A DNA stretch of 13,318 nt from Flavobacteriia bacterium (GCA_030626085.1 DAOUPQ010000032.1:1-13318), one strand, 5' to 3'; positions 1-8,450 are shown, counted from the first letter of the stretch. The notes: a model not told the origin generated them from the sequence alone. Numbers and translations: made by a program.

Positions 1-776
1 CCCATAGATCCCGAAATTACAGATGCCTCATCGGTTAGTATATCACCAAATAAATTTTCAGTGATCAAAACATCGTAACTATTAGGCCATTGGACCAAAC
101 GCATGGCTACAGCATCAACAAATTCATAGCTTACTTCTACTTCAGGATAATCTTTTTCCATTGCCTGTACTGTTTCTCGCCATAAACGAGATGTTTCTAA
201 AACATTTGCTTTATCAACACAACACAATTTTTTTGATCTTGTCATCGCCAATTCAAAACCTTTTTTTGCCAAACGGGTAACTTCTTCTCTTGAATAGACA
301 CAATTATCGTAAGCAACATTGCCATTTTCTCTTCTTCCCTTTTCTCCAAAATAGATACCTCCGGTCAATTCACGTAAAAAAACCAGATCTGTACCCTCAA
401 TTCTTTCTCTTTTTAAAGGTGAATTATCTATTAAAGATGGGAATGTAAAAGTGGGGCGAATATTGGCAAATAAACCTAATTTTTTCCGCATTTTTAGTAA
501 ACCCTGCTCAGGTCTTACTTTTGCAGTGGGATCATTATCAAATCTGGGGTGGCCAATCGCACCAAATAAAACTGCATCTGCTTTTATACAAATCTCATGG
601 GTTTCATCAGGGTATGGTTCACCAACAGCATCGATTGCTGCTGCTCCGGTTAGAGCAGGTGTCCAACTTATTTTATGATTGAACTTTTTTGCTATTGCAT
701 CACAAACTTTTACAGCCTGTTCAGTTATTTCCGGACCTATGCCGTCACCGGCTAAAAGTGCTATGTTTAATCTCAT
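1..776 (-). CDS. leuB: 3-isopropylmalate dehydrogenase, partial (C-terminus off the left edge)
   Basis: Reading back from an ATG at 776 gives 258 codons open to the window edge. The usual family length is about 350-370, so roughly the last quarter is missing. The enzyme carries out the NAD-dependent oxidation and decarboxylation of 3-isopropylmalate to 2-oxoisocaproate in the cytoplasm, the third step of leucine synthesis. Visible family motifs are GDGIGPEI at residues 10-17, ELTGGIYFGE at 136-145, the catalytic Lys189 in CCVDKANVL, Asp221, and the metal-binding Asp245 and Asp249 in FGDILTDEAS. The spacing of Lys189, Asp221, Asp245 and Asp249 is that of classical LeuB. It is the last visible gene of the leu operon, 106 nt after the leuA-like gene. 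Isocitrate and tartrate dehydrogenases share the fold, but the motifs and neighbours make LeuB the clear choice. Confidence 0.97.
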   Translation of the reverse strand, partial: MRLNIALLAGDGIGPEITEQAVKVCDAIAKKFNHKISWTPALTGAAAIDAVGEPYPDETHEICIKADAVLFGAIGHPRFDNDPTAKVRPEQGLLKMRKKLGLFANIRPTFTFPSLIDNSPLKRERIEGTDLVFLRELTGGIYFGEKGRRENGNVAYDNCVYSREEVTRLAKKGFELAMTRSKKLCCVDKANVLETSRLWRETVQAMEKDYPEVEVSYEFVDAVAMRLVQWPNSYDVLITENLFGDILTDEASVISGSM

Positions 777-882
777 ATTCTTAAGTTTAAAGTTTAAATT
801 AAAAAGTTAGCAAATCTTAATTTGATAAAATTTATTATTAAACTTTACTAATAAATAATTTTTTAATCTTTAATTTTCAATT

Positions 883-2397
883 CTATATAATATTCAACAT
901 TTTTTGAGTAGCAACGATTGCTGATACTGTTTGATCAGAATCTAAACCTCTAGTTTTAAATATTTTATCTCCCTTTTTCCAGGTAATAACCGTTTCACAA
1001 AGTGCATCCGAAGCTGAGCCTGGTGGAATTCTTACAATATAATCAGTTAATTTTGGTAATTCCATTCCCTTTTGATCATATACTTTTCTTAAAGCATTTA
1101 TAAAAGCATCGTATTGTCCGTCTCCTTGTGCATGTTCTTCAATTATTTCTTCATCAATTGTTACAGAAATGGTTGTAGATGGTCGCAACCCTTTTGAATG
1201 TGTTAAGACATAAGAGTTTACTTTGATATTTTCTTCATACATTTTACTACGTAACACATCGCTGATAATATAAGGTAGATCATCTTGAGTTACAACCTCC
1301 TTTTTATCACCTAATTCTATAATTCGCTGAGTTACTTTAGCAACATCATTATCACTTAAATGCAAGCCTAATTCTTGTAAATTTTTCTGAATATTTGCTT
1401 TTCCGGAAGTTTTTCCAAGAGCATATTGCCGTTTTCTACCAAATCTTTCCGGTAAGAGATCATTAAAGTATAAATTATTCTTCTTATCCCCATCTGCATG
1501 AATTCCAGCTGTTTGCGTAAATACATTTTCTCCTAAAACAGGTTTATTAACCGGAATTCTAAATCCGGAAAATGTTTCAACCAATTTACTTACAGAATAC
1601 AGTGCTTTTTCATTTACATTTATTTCAATATCCGGTAAAAAATCATTAATAATAGCTACAACGCTTGCCAAAGGAGCATTCCCAGCTCTTTCTCCCATAC
1701 CATTTAACGTTAAATGTATGCCATTTGCTCCTGCTTTTATTGCTTCCATTGCATTGGCTACACCGAGATCGTAATCATTATGTGCATGGAAATCAATATG
1801 CATTTCAGGGTATTTCTGACGAATTTGAGCTATATATTTATAGGTCTCACTTGGTGATAAAATCCCGAGAGTATCAGGTAATAAAACTCTTTTTATGGGT
1901 TGCGTATTTAAAAAATCTAAAAATAGAAATACATATTCGGATGAATTTCTTATTCCGTTGCTCCAATCTTCTAAATAAACATTAGTTTCTATATCATTTT
2001 TTTGAGCTAATGCAATTACTTCCTCAATTCCTTGAAAATGTTCTTCAGGAGTTTTTTTAAGCTGATGTTTTAAGTGATTTAATGAACCTTTGGTCAATAA
2101 ATTTTGAACTTTTGCTCCTGTTTCGTTCATCCAATCAATTGATAATCCTTTATCCACAAATGATAAAACCTCAACCCTATTTAAATAACCATATTTTACT
2201 GCCCAATCAGTTACAATTTTAACGGCTTCAAATTCACCCTTAGAAACTCTTGTAGAAGCAATTTCAATTCGATCTACTTTTAATTCATCTAACAAAAGTT
2301 GCGAAATGGTTAATTTTTCTTTTGCTGAAAAAGATACACCGCTGGTTTGTTCACCATCACGGAGGGTTGTATCCATTATTTCGATTTTTCGTTTCAT
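883..2397 (-). CDS. 2-isopropylmalate synthase family protein (LeuA-like; substrate uncertain)
   Basis: This 504-residue DRE-TIM metallolyase condenses acetyl-CoA with a 2-oxoacid. The N-terminal TIM barrel carries DTTLRDGEQ at 9-17 with Arg13 and Asp14, the metal motif HAHND at 204-208 (His204, His206), and GERAGN at 235-240 with Asn240. The linker subdomain has GIHADG at 298-303 and GKTSGK at 328-333. The C-terminal part, from about residue 374, looks like the LeuA allosteric domain, with GDGQYDAF and GSASDALCET motifs. It lies between leuD and leuB in the operon, so a role in leucine synthesis is likely. The segment around residues 44-55 (IEIASTRVSKGE) differs from what I remember of classical LeuA, so 2-oxoisovalerate is not certain as the substrate. 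Pyruvate, giving citramalate for isoleucine, is an alternative. The ATG has no clear Shine-Dalgarno sequence. The family call is firm and the substrate call is not. Confidence 0.9.
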   Translation of the reverse strand: MKRKIEIMDTTLRDGEQTSGVSFSAKEKLTISQLLLDELKVDRIEIASTRVSKGEFEAVKIVTDWAVKYGYLNRVEVLSFVDKGLSIDWMNETGAKVQNLLTKGSLNHLKHQLKKTPEEHFQGIEEVIALAQKNDIETNVYLEDWSNGIRNSSEYVFLFLDFLNTQPIKRVLLPDTLGILSPSETYKYIAQIRQKYPEMHIDFHAHNDYDLGVANAMEAIKAGANGIHLTLNGMGERAGNAPLASVVAIINDFLPDIEINVNEKALYSVSKLVETFSGFRIPVNKPVLGENVFTQTAGIHADGDKKNNLYFNDLLPERFGRKRQYALGKTSGKANIQKNLQELGLHLSDNDVAKVTQRIIELGDKKEVVTQDDLPYIISDVLRSKMYEENIKVNSYVLTHSKGLRPSTTISVTIDEEIIEEHAQGDGQYDAFINALRKVYDQKGMELPKLTDYIVRIPPGSASDALCETVITWKKGDKIFKTRGLDSDQTVSAIVATQKMLNII

Positions 2398-2457
2398 AGT
2401 TGAAAAAATAATTGAAATTAAATTTGAACCAAAGCCAAAGTATAAAAATTTAAGTTT

Positions 2458-3054
2458 TTAAAACGGTCTTGATCCAGCAAATTCCTGAATATCGTTATTA
2501 ATATTTTGCAGATAATCTATATCGTCAAATCCATTAAGCATATTATCTTTTTTATAACTATTAATCTCAAAAAGTTCAAATTCACTTGTTGCAATTAGAG
2601 TTACTCTTTGTTTTGTAAGATCAATTTCTAATTCAGTTTTTGGATCTTTTTCAATAGCATCAAATATTTTTTGTGAAAATTTTTCGCTTACCTGTACTGG
2701 TAATACGCCAATGTTTAAACAATTATTTTTAAAGATATCAGCAAAAAAACTGGAGATCACACATCTAAAACCAAAATCGTAAACCGCCCAAGCCGCATGC
2801 TCACGAGAAGATCCTGATCCAAAATTCTTTCCTCCTACCAATATCTTTCCACCATATTTAGGATCGTTCAAAACAAAATCTTGTTTTTGAGAACCATCAT
2901 TATTGTAGCGCCAATCTCTAAAAAGATTATCACCAAAACCTTTTCTTTCTGTTGCTTTTAAAAATCGAGCAGGAATTATCTGATCCGTATCTACATTTTC
3001 TATCGGTAGTGGATATGCTCTACTTATTAGTTTATTAAATTTATCGTATGCCAT
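2458..3054 (-). CDS. leuD: 3-isopropylmalate dehydratase small subunit
   Basis: This 198-residue protein has the usual LeuD length. With LeuC it forms the cytoplasmic isomerase that interconverts 2- and 3-isopropylmalate through isopropylmaleate. The diagnostic motifs are NVDTDQIIPARFL at 20-32 and the swivelling-domain loop GGKNFGSGSSREHAAWA at 74-90, in which the GSGSSREH segment contacts substrate across the subunit interface. The gene sits 71 nt downstream of leuC and 60 nt upstream of the leuA-like gene on the same strand, so the four genes are probably cotranscribed. The start ATG follows an AT-rich stretch without a recognisable Shine-Dalgarno sequence, as usual in Bacteroidota. Nothing is missing from the protein. 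Confidence 0.97.
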   Translation of the reverse strand: MAYDKFNKLISRAYPLPIENVDTDQIIPARFLKATERKGFGDNLFRDWRYNNDGSQKQDFVLNDPKYGGKILVGGKNFGSGSSREHAAWAVYDFGFRCVISSFFADIFKNNCLNIGVLPVQVSEKFSQKIFDAIEKDPKTELEIDLTKQRVTLIATSEFELFEINSYKKDNMLNGFDDIDYLQNINNDIQEFAGSRPF

Positions 3055-3125
3055 TTTTAAAATTTATTGTTTCCCCACTGCCTTCAGAATTTTCTCTTAA
3101 AGGGCAAGAAGTTTATGGTTTCTTG

Positions 3126-4520
3126 TTAAATTAAATTTCTCGGATCTGTAACTTTACCGGTAATCGCTGCAGCAGCCGCCACTAAAGGACTAGCTAATAA
3201 AGTTCTTGAACCGGGACCTTGCCTTCCTTCAAAATTACGGTTCGATGTACTTACTGAATATTTTCCAGCAGGAATCTTATCATCATTCATAGCCAAACAA
3301 GCTGAACATCCGGGCTGACGTAATTTAAATCCTGCATCAGTTAAAACATCAAGAATACCTTCTTCTTTTATCTGATCTTCTACTTTATGTGAACCGGGCA
3401 CCAACCAAACTATAACATCATCGGCTATTTTCTTACCTTTTACGATAGATGCAAAAGCTCTAAAATCTTCAATTCTACCATTGGTACAACTTCCTAGAAA
3501 AACATAGTCTATTTTTTTACCAATCATTAAATCACCTTCATTAAATCCCATATAATTCAATGATTTTTCATAAGTTGTCTTGCCCATTTGAATATCATCA
3601 GCCTGAGGTATCTGATTAGAAATACCTATCCCCATTCCCGGATTTGTTCCGTAAGTTATCATCGGCTGGATTTCTGCTGCATCATAATTGAATTCTTTAT
3701 CAAAAACTGCATCATTATCAGTTTTTAATGTTTTCCAATAATTCATAGCTTTATCCCAATCATCATTTTTTGGTGTAAATTTTCTGCCTTTTATATAATC
3801 AAAAGTTTTTTCATCTGGTGCGATCATACCTCCTCGAGCACCCATTTCAATACTTAAATTACAAACTGTCATTCTTCCTTCTATACTCATTTTTTCAAAA
3901 ATATCTCCGGCATACTCAACAAAATAACCTGTAGCACCTGAAGTTGTCAATTTTGAAATAATGTATAAAGCAACATCTTTAGGGGTAATCCCACTTGACA
4001 GGCTGCCATCAATATTGATACGCATTTTTTTAGGTTTGGGTTGCATAATACACTGCGATGCTAAAACCATTTCCACTTCTGAGGTTCCAATACCAAAAGC
4101 AATAGCACCAAAAGCCCCATGAGTTGAAGTATGTGAATCACCACAAACAATTGTTGCACCTGGTAATGTTATTCCGTTTTCCGGGCCAACAACATGTACA
4201 ATACCATTATTTTCATGTCCCAGACCCCAATGAATAATATTGTGTTCTTTAGAATTATTTTCCAAAGCTTTTAATTGATTAGCAGACAAAGGATCATTTA
4301 CAGGTAAATGTTGATTAATTGTTGGCGTATTATGATCAGCCGTAGCAAAAGTTCTCTCTGGATACATTACTTTTATTCCTCTTTTTTTGAGTCCTAAAAA
4401 AGCAACAGGACTAGTAACTTCATGAATTAGATGTCGGTCAATAAACAGAACATCTGGACCATCTTCAATACTCTTAACAACATGTGTATCCCATACCTTA
4501 TCAAATAATGTTTTGTTCAT
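3126..4520 (-). CDS. leuC: 3-isopropylmalate dehydratase large subunit
   Basis: This 464-residue aconitase-family protein has the normal LeuC length. It binds the [4Fe-4S] cluster at which 2-isopropylmalate is dehydrated and rehydrated. The three cluster cysteines are present: Cys345 in FLGSCTNGRIED, and Cys405 and Cys408 in QPGCSACLAM. Other family blocks are DRHLIHEVTSPVAF at 28-41, VCGDSHTSTHGAFG at 125-138, EMGARGGMIAPDE at 225-237, and the C-terminal TSNRNFEGRQG at 425-435. It is the first gene of the leu operon, and a TAnnTTTG promoter-like box lies about 50 nt upstream. No leader peptide rich in Leu codons and no attenuator-like hairpin is visible between that box and the start, so I see no sign of classical leucine attenuation. 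A separate classical leuA gene is not adjacent on the upstream side. Confidence 0.98.
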   Translation of the reverse strand: MNKTLFDKVWDTHVVKSIEDGPDVLFIDRHLIHEVTSPVAFLGLKKRGIKVMYPERTFATADHNTPTINQHLPVNDPLSANQLKALENNSKEHNIIHWGLGHENNGIVHVVGPENGITLPGATIVCGDSHTSTHGAFGAIAFGIGTSEVEMVLASQCIMQPKPKKMRINIDGSLSSGITPKDVALYIISKLTTSGATGYFVEYAGDIFEKMSIEGRMTVCNLSIEMGARGGMIAPDEKTFDYIKGRKFTPKNDDWDKAMNYWKTLKTDNDAVFDKEFNYDAAEIQPMITYGTNPGMGIGISNQIPQADDIQMGKTTYEKSLNYMGFNEGDLMIGKKIDYVFLGSCTNGRIEDFRAFASIVKGKKIADDVIVWLVPGSHKVEDQIKEEGILDVLTDAGFKLRQPGCSACLAMNDDKIPAGKYSVSTSNRNFEGRQGPGSRTLLASPLVAAAAAITGKVTDPRNLI

Positions 4521-4570
4521 GATTTATTTTATATTTAATAAAAATTATTGTAGTTTTTAACAAAAGGAAA

Positions 4571-4578
4571 CAAAAGTA
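4571..4578 (-). promoter_or_regulatory. Candidate -7 box of the leu operon promoter
   Basis: Minus-strand TACTTTTG is a perfect match to the Bacteroidota -7 consensus TAnnTTTG. It lies 50 nt upstream of the leuC ATG and would give a leader of about 45 nt. A clear TTG element at the usual distance upstream is not visible, and short boxes of this kind occur by chance in AT-rich DNA, so this is a candidate only. Confidence 0.45.
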
Positions 4579-4800
4579 ACAATAAACAAAAAATTAGCAC
4601 TTTATTTTACGATCAGTTATTACAATGTTCAAGAGATAATAACAACTATACAAAATGTAAAATTGACATATTTATATCTAAAATTATTATTTTATTTTCT
4701 TATTTTAAAAAAACAGGCTATATTTTTTTATATACCTCCAATATTTAATCATTTTTTTAACAATATAATAATCGTAATAAATACTAAAAATACAATCTTT

Positions 4801-4825
4801 AAAAAATTGAATATTTCAATTTTTT
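4801..4825. repeat. Perfect 11-bp inverted repeat with 3-nt loop, AT-rich
   Basis: The left arm AAAAAATTGAA at 4801-4811 and the right arm TTCAATTTTTT at 4815-4825 are exact reverse complements around TAT, and the T-run continues to 4828. The shape is that of a weak terminator or an operator-like palindrome (core TTGAATATTTCAA). It is about 190-210 nt from the PLP-like gene and about 280-300 nt from leuC, with no gene ending nearby that it would obviously terminate. Confidence 0.5.
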
Positions 4826-4881
4826 TTTAATAATCTAATCTTCTATATAAAATATTCTGAAAATATCTAAATATTACAAAT

Positions 4882-4889
4882 TAGTTTTG
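4882..4889 (+). promoter_or_regulatory. Candidate -7 box for the PLP-like gene
   Basis: Plus-strand TAGTTTTG matches TAnnTTTG exactly and lies about 120 nt upstream of the ATG at 5011. A closer but imperfect alternative, TAATTTTA, lies at 4954-4961. Neither has an obvious TTG element at the expected spacing. Which one is used, if either, cannot be told from sequence. Confidence 0.3.
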
Positions 4890-5010
4890 ATCTAAAGATT
4901 CCAATAGTTACATAAATTATTAGCGTATTTCTTTATTATTCCTAAAAAAACTATAATTTTACGACTTAAGTAAAAAGTATTTTATAATCCTTTTATAACT
5001 ACTTCTCAAG

Positions 5011-7095
5011 ATGATAAAAAATTTACCTATTGAAGATCAATACAACAGAACAAGTTTATTCAAAAAAGAAAATGTAAATGAGTTGATCAGGATACTAACT
5101 CGCTTTGGCACAATCCCTAAGATAAACAGTATAAATATTATTACATCTAATGATGAGCCAGATCTTTTTAAAATTATACCCGGTAAATCAATTAAGATAG
5201 GTTCAAATTTCTTAAACAACCCTATTGTAGCTTTAATTTATCTTAGATATGGAATTGAATGGCAAATTTGGTATAGAGGATTAGGTAAAAAAAAATCACA
5301 CCCTATTTTATGTGATATAGCCGCGCTTCAAGTTACCCACTTATTTTTTAATCTATTACCAAAAGAAGATAAGATTAAACTAAAAGACAGTAATCATTTT
5401 CTTGCTGAATTTATTCAAAATATTGAAACAATTAATGTAGATTCTTTAACAAATGATATTGAATTAATGACAAAACTTCAATTTTTTCATGGATTGAATA
5501 ATTTGGACAAAAAAATTAAAAAATCATGGAAACCGATCATTGAAGAACTTGCAAAACCAACAGAATATTTATTAATGTCAGGCGGTGATTTACGATTAAA
5601 TATCGATGAGGATAAATTATTGAATAAATATGGTTGCAGACCATTTCCTAGACCTGAAGCCTATACATTTGCCTCATCAACAGCTACAAGTGTTTCAAAT
5701 TTTGCATTTGACAAAACGGAAATCGTGAGAGCGATTTTAATTAAAAGAAATATTGCAAAAGGATTAAATGAAGCAACTAGCGGATTTTCAGAATTGTTAA
5801 AAAATAATCTGAGAAAAGCTTTAAACATAAATAAAGAATGTCAAATAATTTTTTCACCTTCAGGTACTGATTCTTCTCTTCAAATTGCTGCCTTAACTCA
5901 AGTTATTTCTAAAAAGGATATAATACATATTTTAGTAGCATCAGAGGAAACAGGAAGTGGTGTGCCTGCTGCTTTAAAAGGACTTCATTTTGAAAATACA
6001 ACAGCATTAAATTATCCGGTTAAAAAGGGAGACAGAATTGACGGGTTTAGAGATGTTGAATTGGTAAAAGTTCCTTTAAGAGATGAAAATGGATCATTGA
6101 AATCTACATCCAAGCTCGATGAAGAGGTTTTAAATGCAATTACAAAAGCAAAAGATCTAGGAAAATATATAGTTTTACATATTATGGATCAATCAAAATT
6201 AGGTTATCAATCACCTAGTGAAGAACTGATGCATAAATTAGATAAACGCAACAATTTATCAATGCAAATAATTGTAGATGGAGCACAACTTAGATTAGAT
6301 CCAAAAGATATTAACAGTTATTTAAATAAAGGATATATTGTAACAATTACAGGTAGTAAATATTTTACCGGACCTCCGTATTCCGGTGCATTAATTGTAC
6401 CGAAAAGTGTTAGTGATTCAATTAAATCTGTTAAAAATATTTTACCAAAAGGTTTGACCAATTACTATAATCGCTCAGATTGGCCAACTTGCTGGTTTTG
6501 TTCAAAACAACTTTCCGATGGTTTTAATTATGGTACATATATGCGATGGAATGCTGCTATAGCCGAAATGAATCGGTACTTTAAAACACCAATTTTATAT
6601 AGGAATCTTGGTATTGAGATGTTTTGTAATTTTGTTGAAGACTCAATCAAAGAAGCTTCTTTTTTAGAGCCATTATTTGATAAAGAAACAAAAATAAGTA
6701 CTTATAATAGTGAAGAATTCGGACTCAGAAATATTCGTACTATATTTCCTTTCTTCATACATAAAGATAATAGAGTTTTAGAAAGTGATGAGATCAAGAA
6801 GCTCTACCTCCTGTTAAATTATGATATTTCAAACTACTTTCATAGATCACCAATTGAAACTATCAGAATTGCTTCTCAAAAATGTCATATCGGTCAAGCA
6901 GTAACTGTTAAACACAGATCTGATAAAGAAACTGCTGTTTTAAGAATTAGCCTGGGTGCAAGGGTAATTTCCGAGAGCTGGAAAGACAGGGATATCAGTA
7001 TGTTTTTTAGAAATATTGAAGAACAAATGGATCAGATAACAATAATTATCAAAAAAATTGAATTGATTATCAATAACCCAATTTTATTAAAATAA
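5011..7095 (+). CDS. Uncharacterised protein with a central PLP-dependent (fold-type I-like) domain
   Basis: I cannot name this 694-residue protein. Residues about 210-470 read like a class V / fold-type I PLP enzyme. SPSGTDSS at 282-289 resembles a phosphate-binding loop. IVDGAQ at 421-426 supplies a candidate Asp423 for the pyridine nitrogen and Gln426. TGSKYFTGPPYSGAL at 447-461 supplies the candidate Schiff-base Lys450. A distinctive RPFPRPEAYTFASSTATS block at 210-227 precedes the domain. The N-terminal 200 residues and the C-terminal 200 have no motif I recognise, and the total length is well above the roughly 400 residues of ordinary members. Clustered residues WPTCWFCSKQ (491-500) add two close cysteines. 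There is no signal peptide or membrane segment, so it is probably cytoplasmic. The ATG is the first in-frame start after a TAA at 4996-4998. It is followed after 18 nt by the dipeptidase gene. The PLP assignment is inference from motifs and the reaction is unknown. Confidence 0.85.
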   Translation: MIKNLPIEDQYNRTSLFKKENVNELIRILTRFGTIPKINSINIITSNDEPDLFKIIPGKSIKIGSNFLNNPIVALIYLRYGIEWQIWYRGLGKKKSHPILCDIAALQVTHLFFNLLPKEDKIKLKDSNHFLAEFIQNIETINVDSLTNDIELMTKLQFFHGLNNLDKKIKKSWKPIIEELAKPTEYLLMSGGDLRLNIDEDKLLNKYGCRPFPRPEAYTFASSTATSVSNFAFDKTEIVRAILIKRNIAKGLNEATSGFSELLKNNLRKALNINKECQIIFSPSGTDSSLQIAALTQVISKKDIIHILVASEETGSGVPAALKGLHFENTTALNYPVKKGDRIDGFRDVELVKVPLRDENGSLKSTSKLDEEVLNAITKAKDLGKYIVLHIMDQSKLGYQSPSEELMHKLDKRNNLSMQIIVDGAQLRLDPKDINSYLNKGYIVTITGSKYFTGPPYSGALIVPKSVSDSIKSVKNILPKGLTNYYNRSDWPTCWFCSKQLSDGFNYGTYMRWNAAIAEMNRYFKTPILYRNLGIEMFCNFVEDSIKEASFLEPLFDKETKISTYNSEEFGLRNIRTIFPFFIHKDNRVLESDEIKKLYLLLNYDISNYFHRSPIETIRIASQKCHIGQAVTVKHRSDKETAVLRISLGARVISESWKDRDISMFFRNIEEQMDQITIIIKKIELIINNPILLK

Positions 7096-7113
7096 TACAA
7101 TCAGGAAAAAATT

Positions 7114-8415
7114 ATGAAATTTACTATAATGTCATTAATCCTTTTAATTATTTTTCAAAATAATTTGATAGGGCAAGAGAAAAATTCTTCTGATAAACTT
7201 TACAAAAAAGCAAAACAGATTCATGAAAAAGTTATTACAATTGATACACATGACGATATCAATATAAATAATTTTACAAAGAACAGAAATTATACTCAAA
7301 ACTTATCCTCTCAGGTAAATATACCTAAGATGATAAAAGGAGGTCTGGACGTTGCATGGTTAATTGTATATACAGGGCAAGGAGATCTGGATGAAAAAAA
7401 TTATGATAAAGTTTACAAAGAGGCCATAGCTAAGTTTGATGCTATTCACCGATTGGTAGAGGTGTATGCGCCTGATAAAATTGAGTTGGCTTTAAATTCA
7501 TCAGATGTAAAACGAATTAATAAATCAGGGAAGAAAGTAGTCATGATCGGTGTTGAAAATGCATATCCTATTGGAACTGACCTTTCAAATATCGAAAAGT
7601 TTTATGATCTTGGCGCCAGATATATGTCGCTGTCCCATCAGGGTCACAGTCAGTATTGTGATTCAAATACCGGGGAAAAAGATAATGTTTGGCTTCATAA
7701 TGGCTTGAGTGAAATTGGGATAAAGGCTGTAAAAGAAATGAATAGACTCGGAATGATGATAGATGTGTCTCATCCTTCAAAAGAATCTTTTATGGACATG
7801 ATCAAATATTCAAAAGCCCCGTTAATCGCTTCACATTCTTCAGCAAGAGCTCTTTGCAATCACAGTAGAGATCTAGATGATGAACAGCTTTTACTTTTAA
7901 AAGAAAATGGTGGTGTTGTGCAGACAGTTGCTTTTGCCGGATATGTTAATATTGAAAAGAATAATGCCTACAGAAATGCAAAAAAAGTAGTTTTAGAAAA
8001 AATAGCTAAAGAGAACGGTTTTGATATTTTAAACTGGAAAGAACGGAATGAATTGAGTAAAACCGACATAAATATCTATAATAACAGACTTAAAGAAATT
8101 AAAACACAAGCCAATCCTTTAATTGCAGAAGCGGTAAAAAAATCACCTCCGGTAAACGTGTCTGATTTTGTTGATCATATTGACTATATGGTAAAGTTGA
8201 TCGGCATCAACCATGTTGGTATAAGCTCTGATTTTGATGGTGGTGGTGGAATAAGCGGCTGGAACGATGCTTCGGAAACCTTTAATGTTACTTATGAATT
8301 AGTAAAGAGAGGTTATACCGAAAAGGAAATTGCAAAACTTTGGGGTTTAAATTTGCTACGAGTATTAGATGAAGTACAAAAAATCGCTCAGGAAATCCAA
8401 AATAAAAATAATTAA
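7114..8415 (+). CDS. Exported M19-family (membrane/renal-type) zinc dipeptidase
   Basis: The 433-residue protein begins with a signal peptide. A hydrophobic stretch at residues 5-14 is followed by likely cleavage at LIG|QEK around residue 20, so it acts in the periplasm or is exported. The M19 binuclear-zinc ligands are all visible: His46 and Asp48 in DTHDD, the bridging Glu148 in IGVENA, His220 in DVSH, His241 in ASHSSARAL, and the late Asp373 in GISSDFDG. The family hydrolyses dipeptides, often tolerating or preferring a D-residue at the C-terminal position. The substrate cannot be read from sequence. Residues about 277-350 form a long charged insertion before the final strand. The gene starts 18 nt after the PLP-like gene on the same strand, so the two are probably cotranscribed. 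It runs convergently with the lipoprotein gene, 35 nt away, and I saw no clear hairpin between them. Confidence 0.93.
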   Translation: MKFTIMSLILLIIFQNNLIGQEKNSSDKLYKKAKQIHEKVITIDTHDDININNFTKNRNYTQNLSSQVNIPKMIKGGLDVAWLIVYTGQGDLDEKNYDKVYKEAIAKFDAIHRLVEVYAPDKIELALNSSDVKRINKSGKKVVMIGVENAYPIGTDLSNIEKFYDLGARYMSLSHQGHSQYCDSNTGEKDNVWLHNGLSEIGIKAVKEMNRLGMMIDVSHPSKESFMDMIKYSKAPLIASHSSARALCNHSRDLDDEQLLLLKENGGVVQTVAFAGYVNIEKNNAYRNAKKVVLEKIAKENGFDILNWKERNELSKTDINIYNNRLKEIKTQANPLIAEAVKKSPPVNVSDFVDHIDYMVKLIGINHVGISSDFDGGGGISGWNDASETFNVTYELVKRGYTEKEIAKLWGLNLLRVLDEVQKIAQEIQNKNN

Positions 8416-8450
8416 TTTTATATTTCTTCCGATAAACTTTTGTGAAAGAT

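Larger units (their letters stand above)
4521..5010. other. Gene-free divergent spacer, extremely AT-rich
   Basis: This 490-nt stretch separates the leu operon (leftward) from the PLP-like gene (rightward). No convincing reading frame, tRNA or riboswitch-like fold is visible. It holds promoter-like boxes for both sides and one perfect AT-rich inverted repeat at 4801-4825. It is long for a simple divergent promoter region in a compact genome, so regulatory sites or a short unrecognised RNA are possible. Confidence 0.6.

Noticed and set aside
451..678. Plus-strand open frame of 75 codons
   Set aside because: It lies opposite leuB, whose catalytic motifs are all in the minus-strand frame.
777..882. 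Repeated AAGTTTA units and palindromic AT stretches between the LeuA-like gene and leuB
   Set aside because: The repeats are two short copies in low-complexity AT-rich DNA, too weak to call a regulatory site or terminator.
1665..1985. Plus-strand open frame of 106 codons
   Set aside because: It lies opposite the LeuA-like synthase barrel, and its Leu-rich translation is a by-product of the opposite coding strand.
8416..8450. Possible bidirectional terminator between the dipeptidase and lipoprotein genes
   Set aside because: The 35-nt gap has T-rich stretches but no stem that I could pair convincingly.
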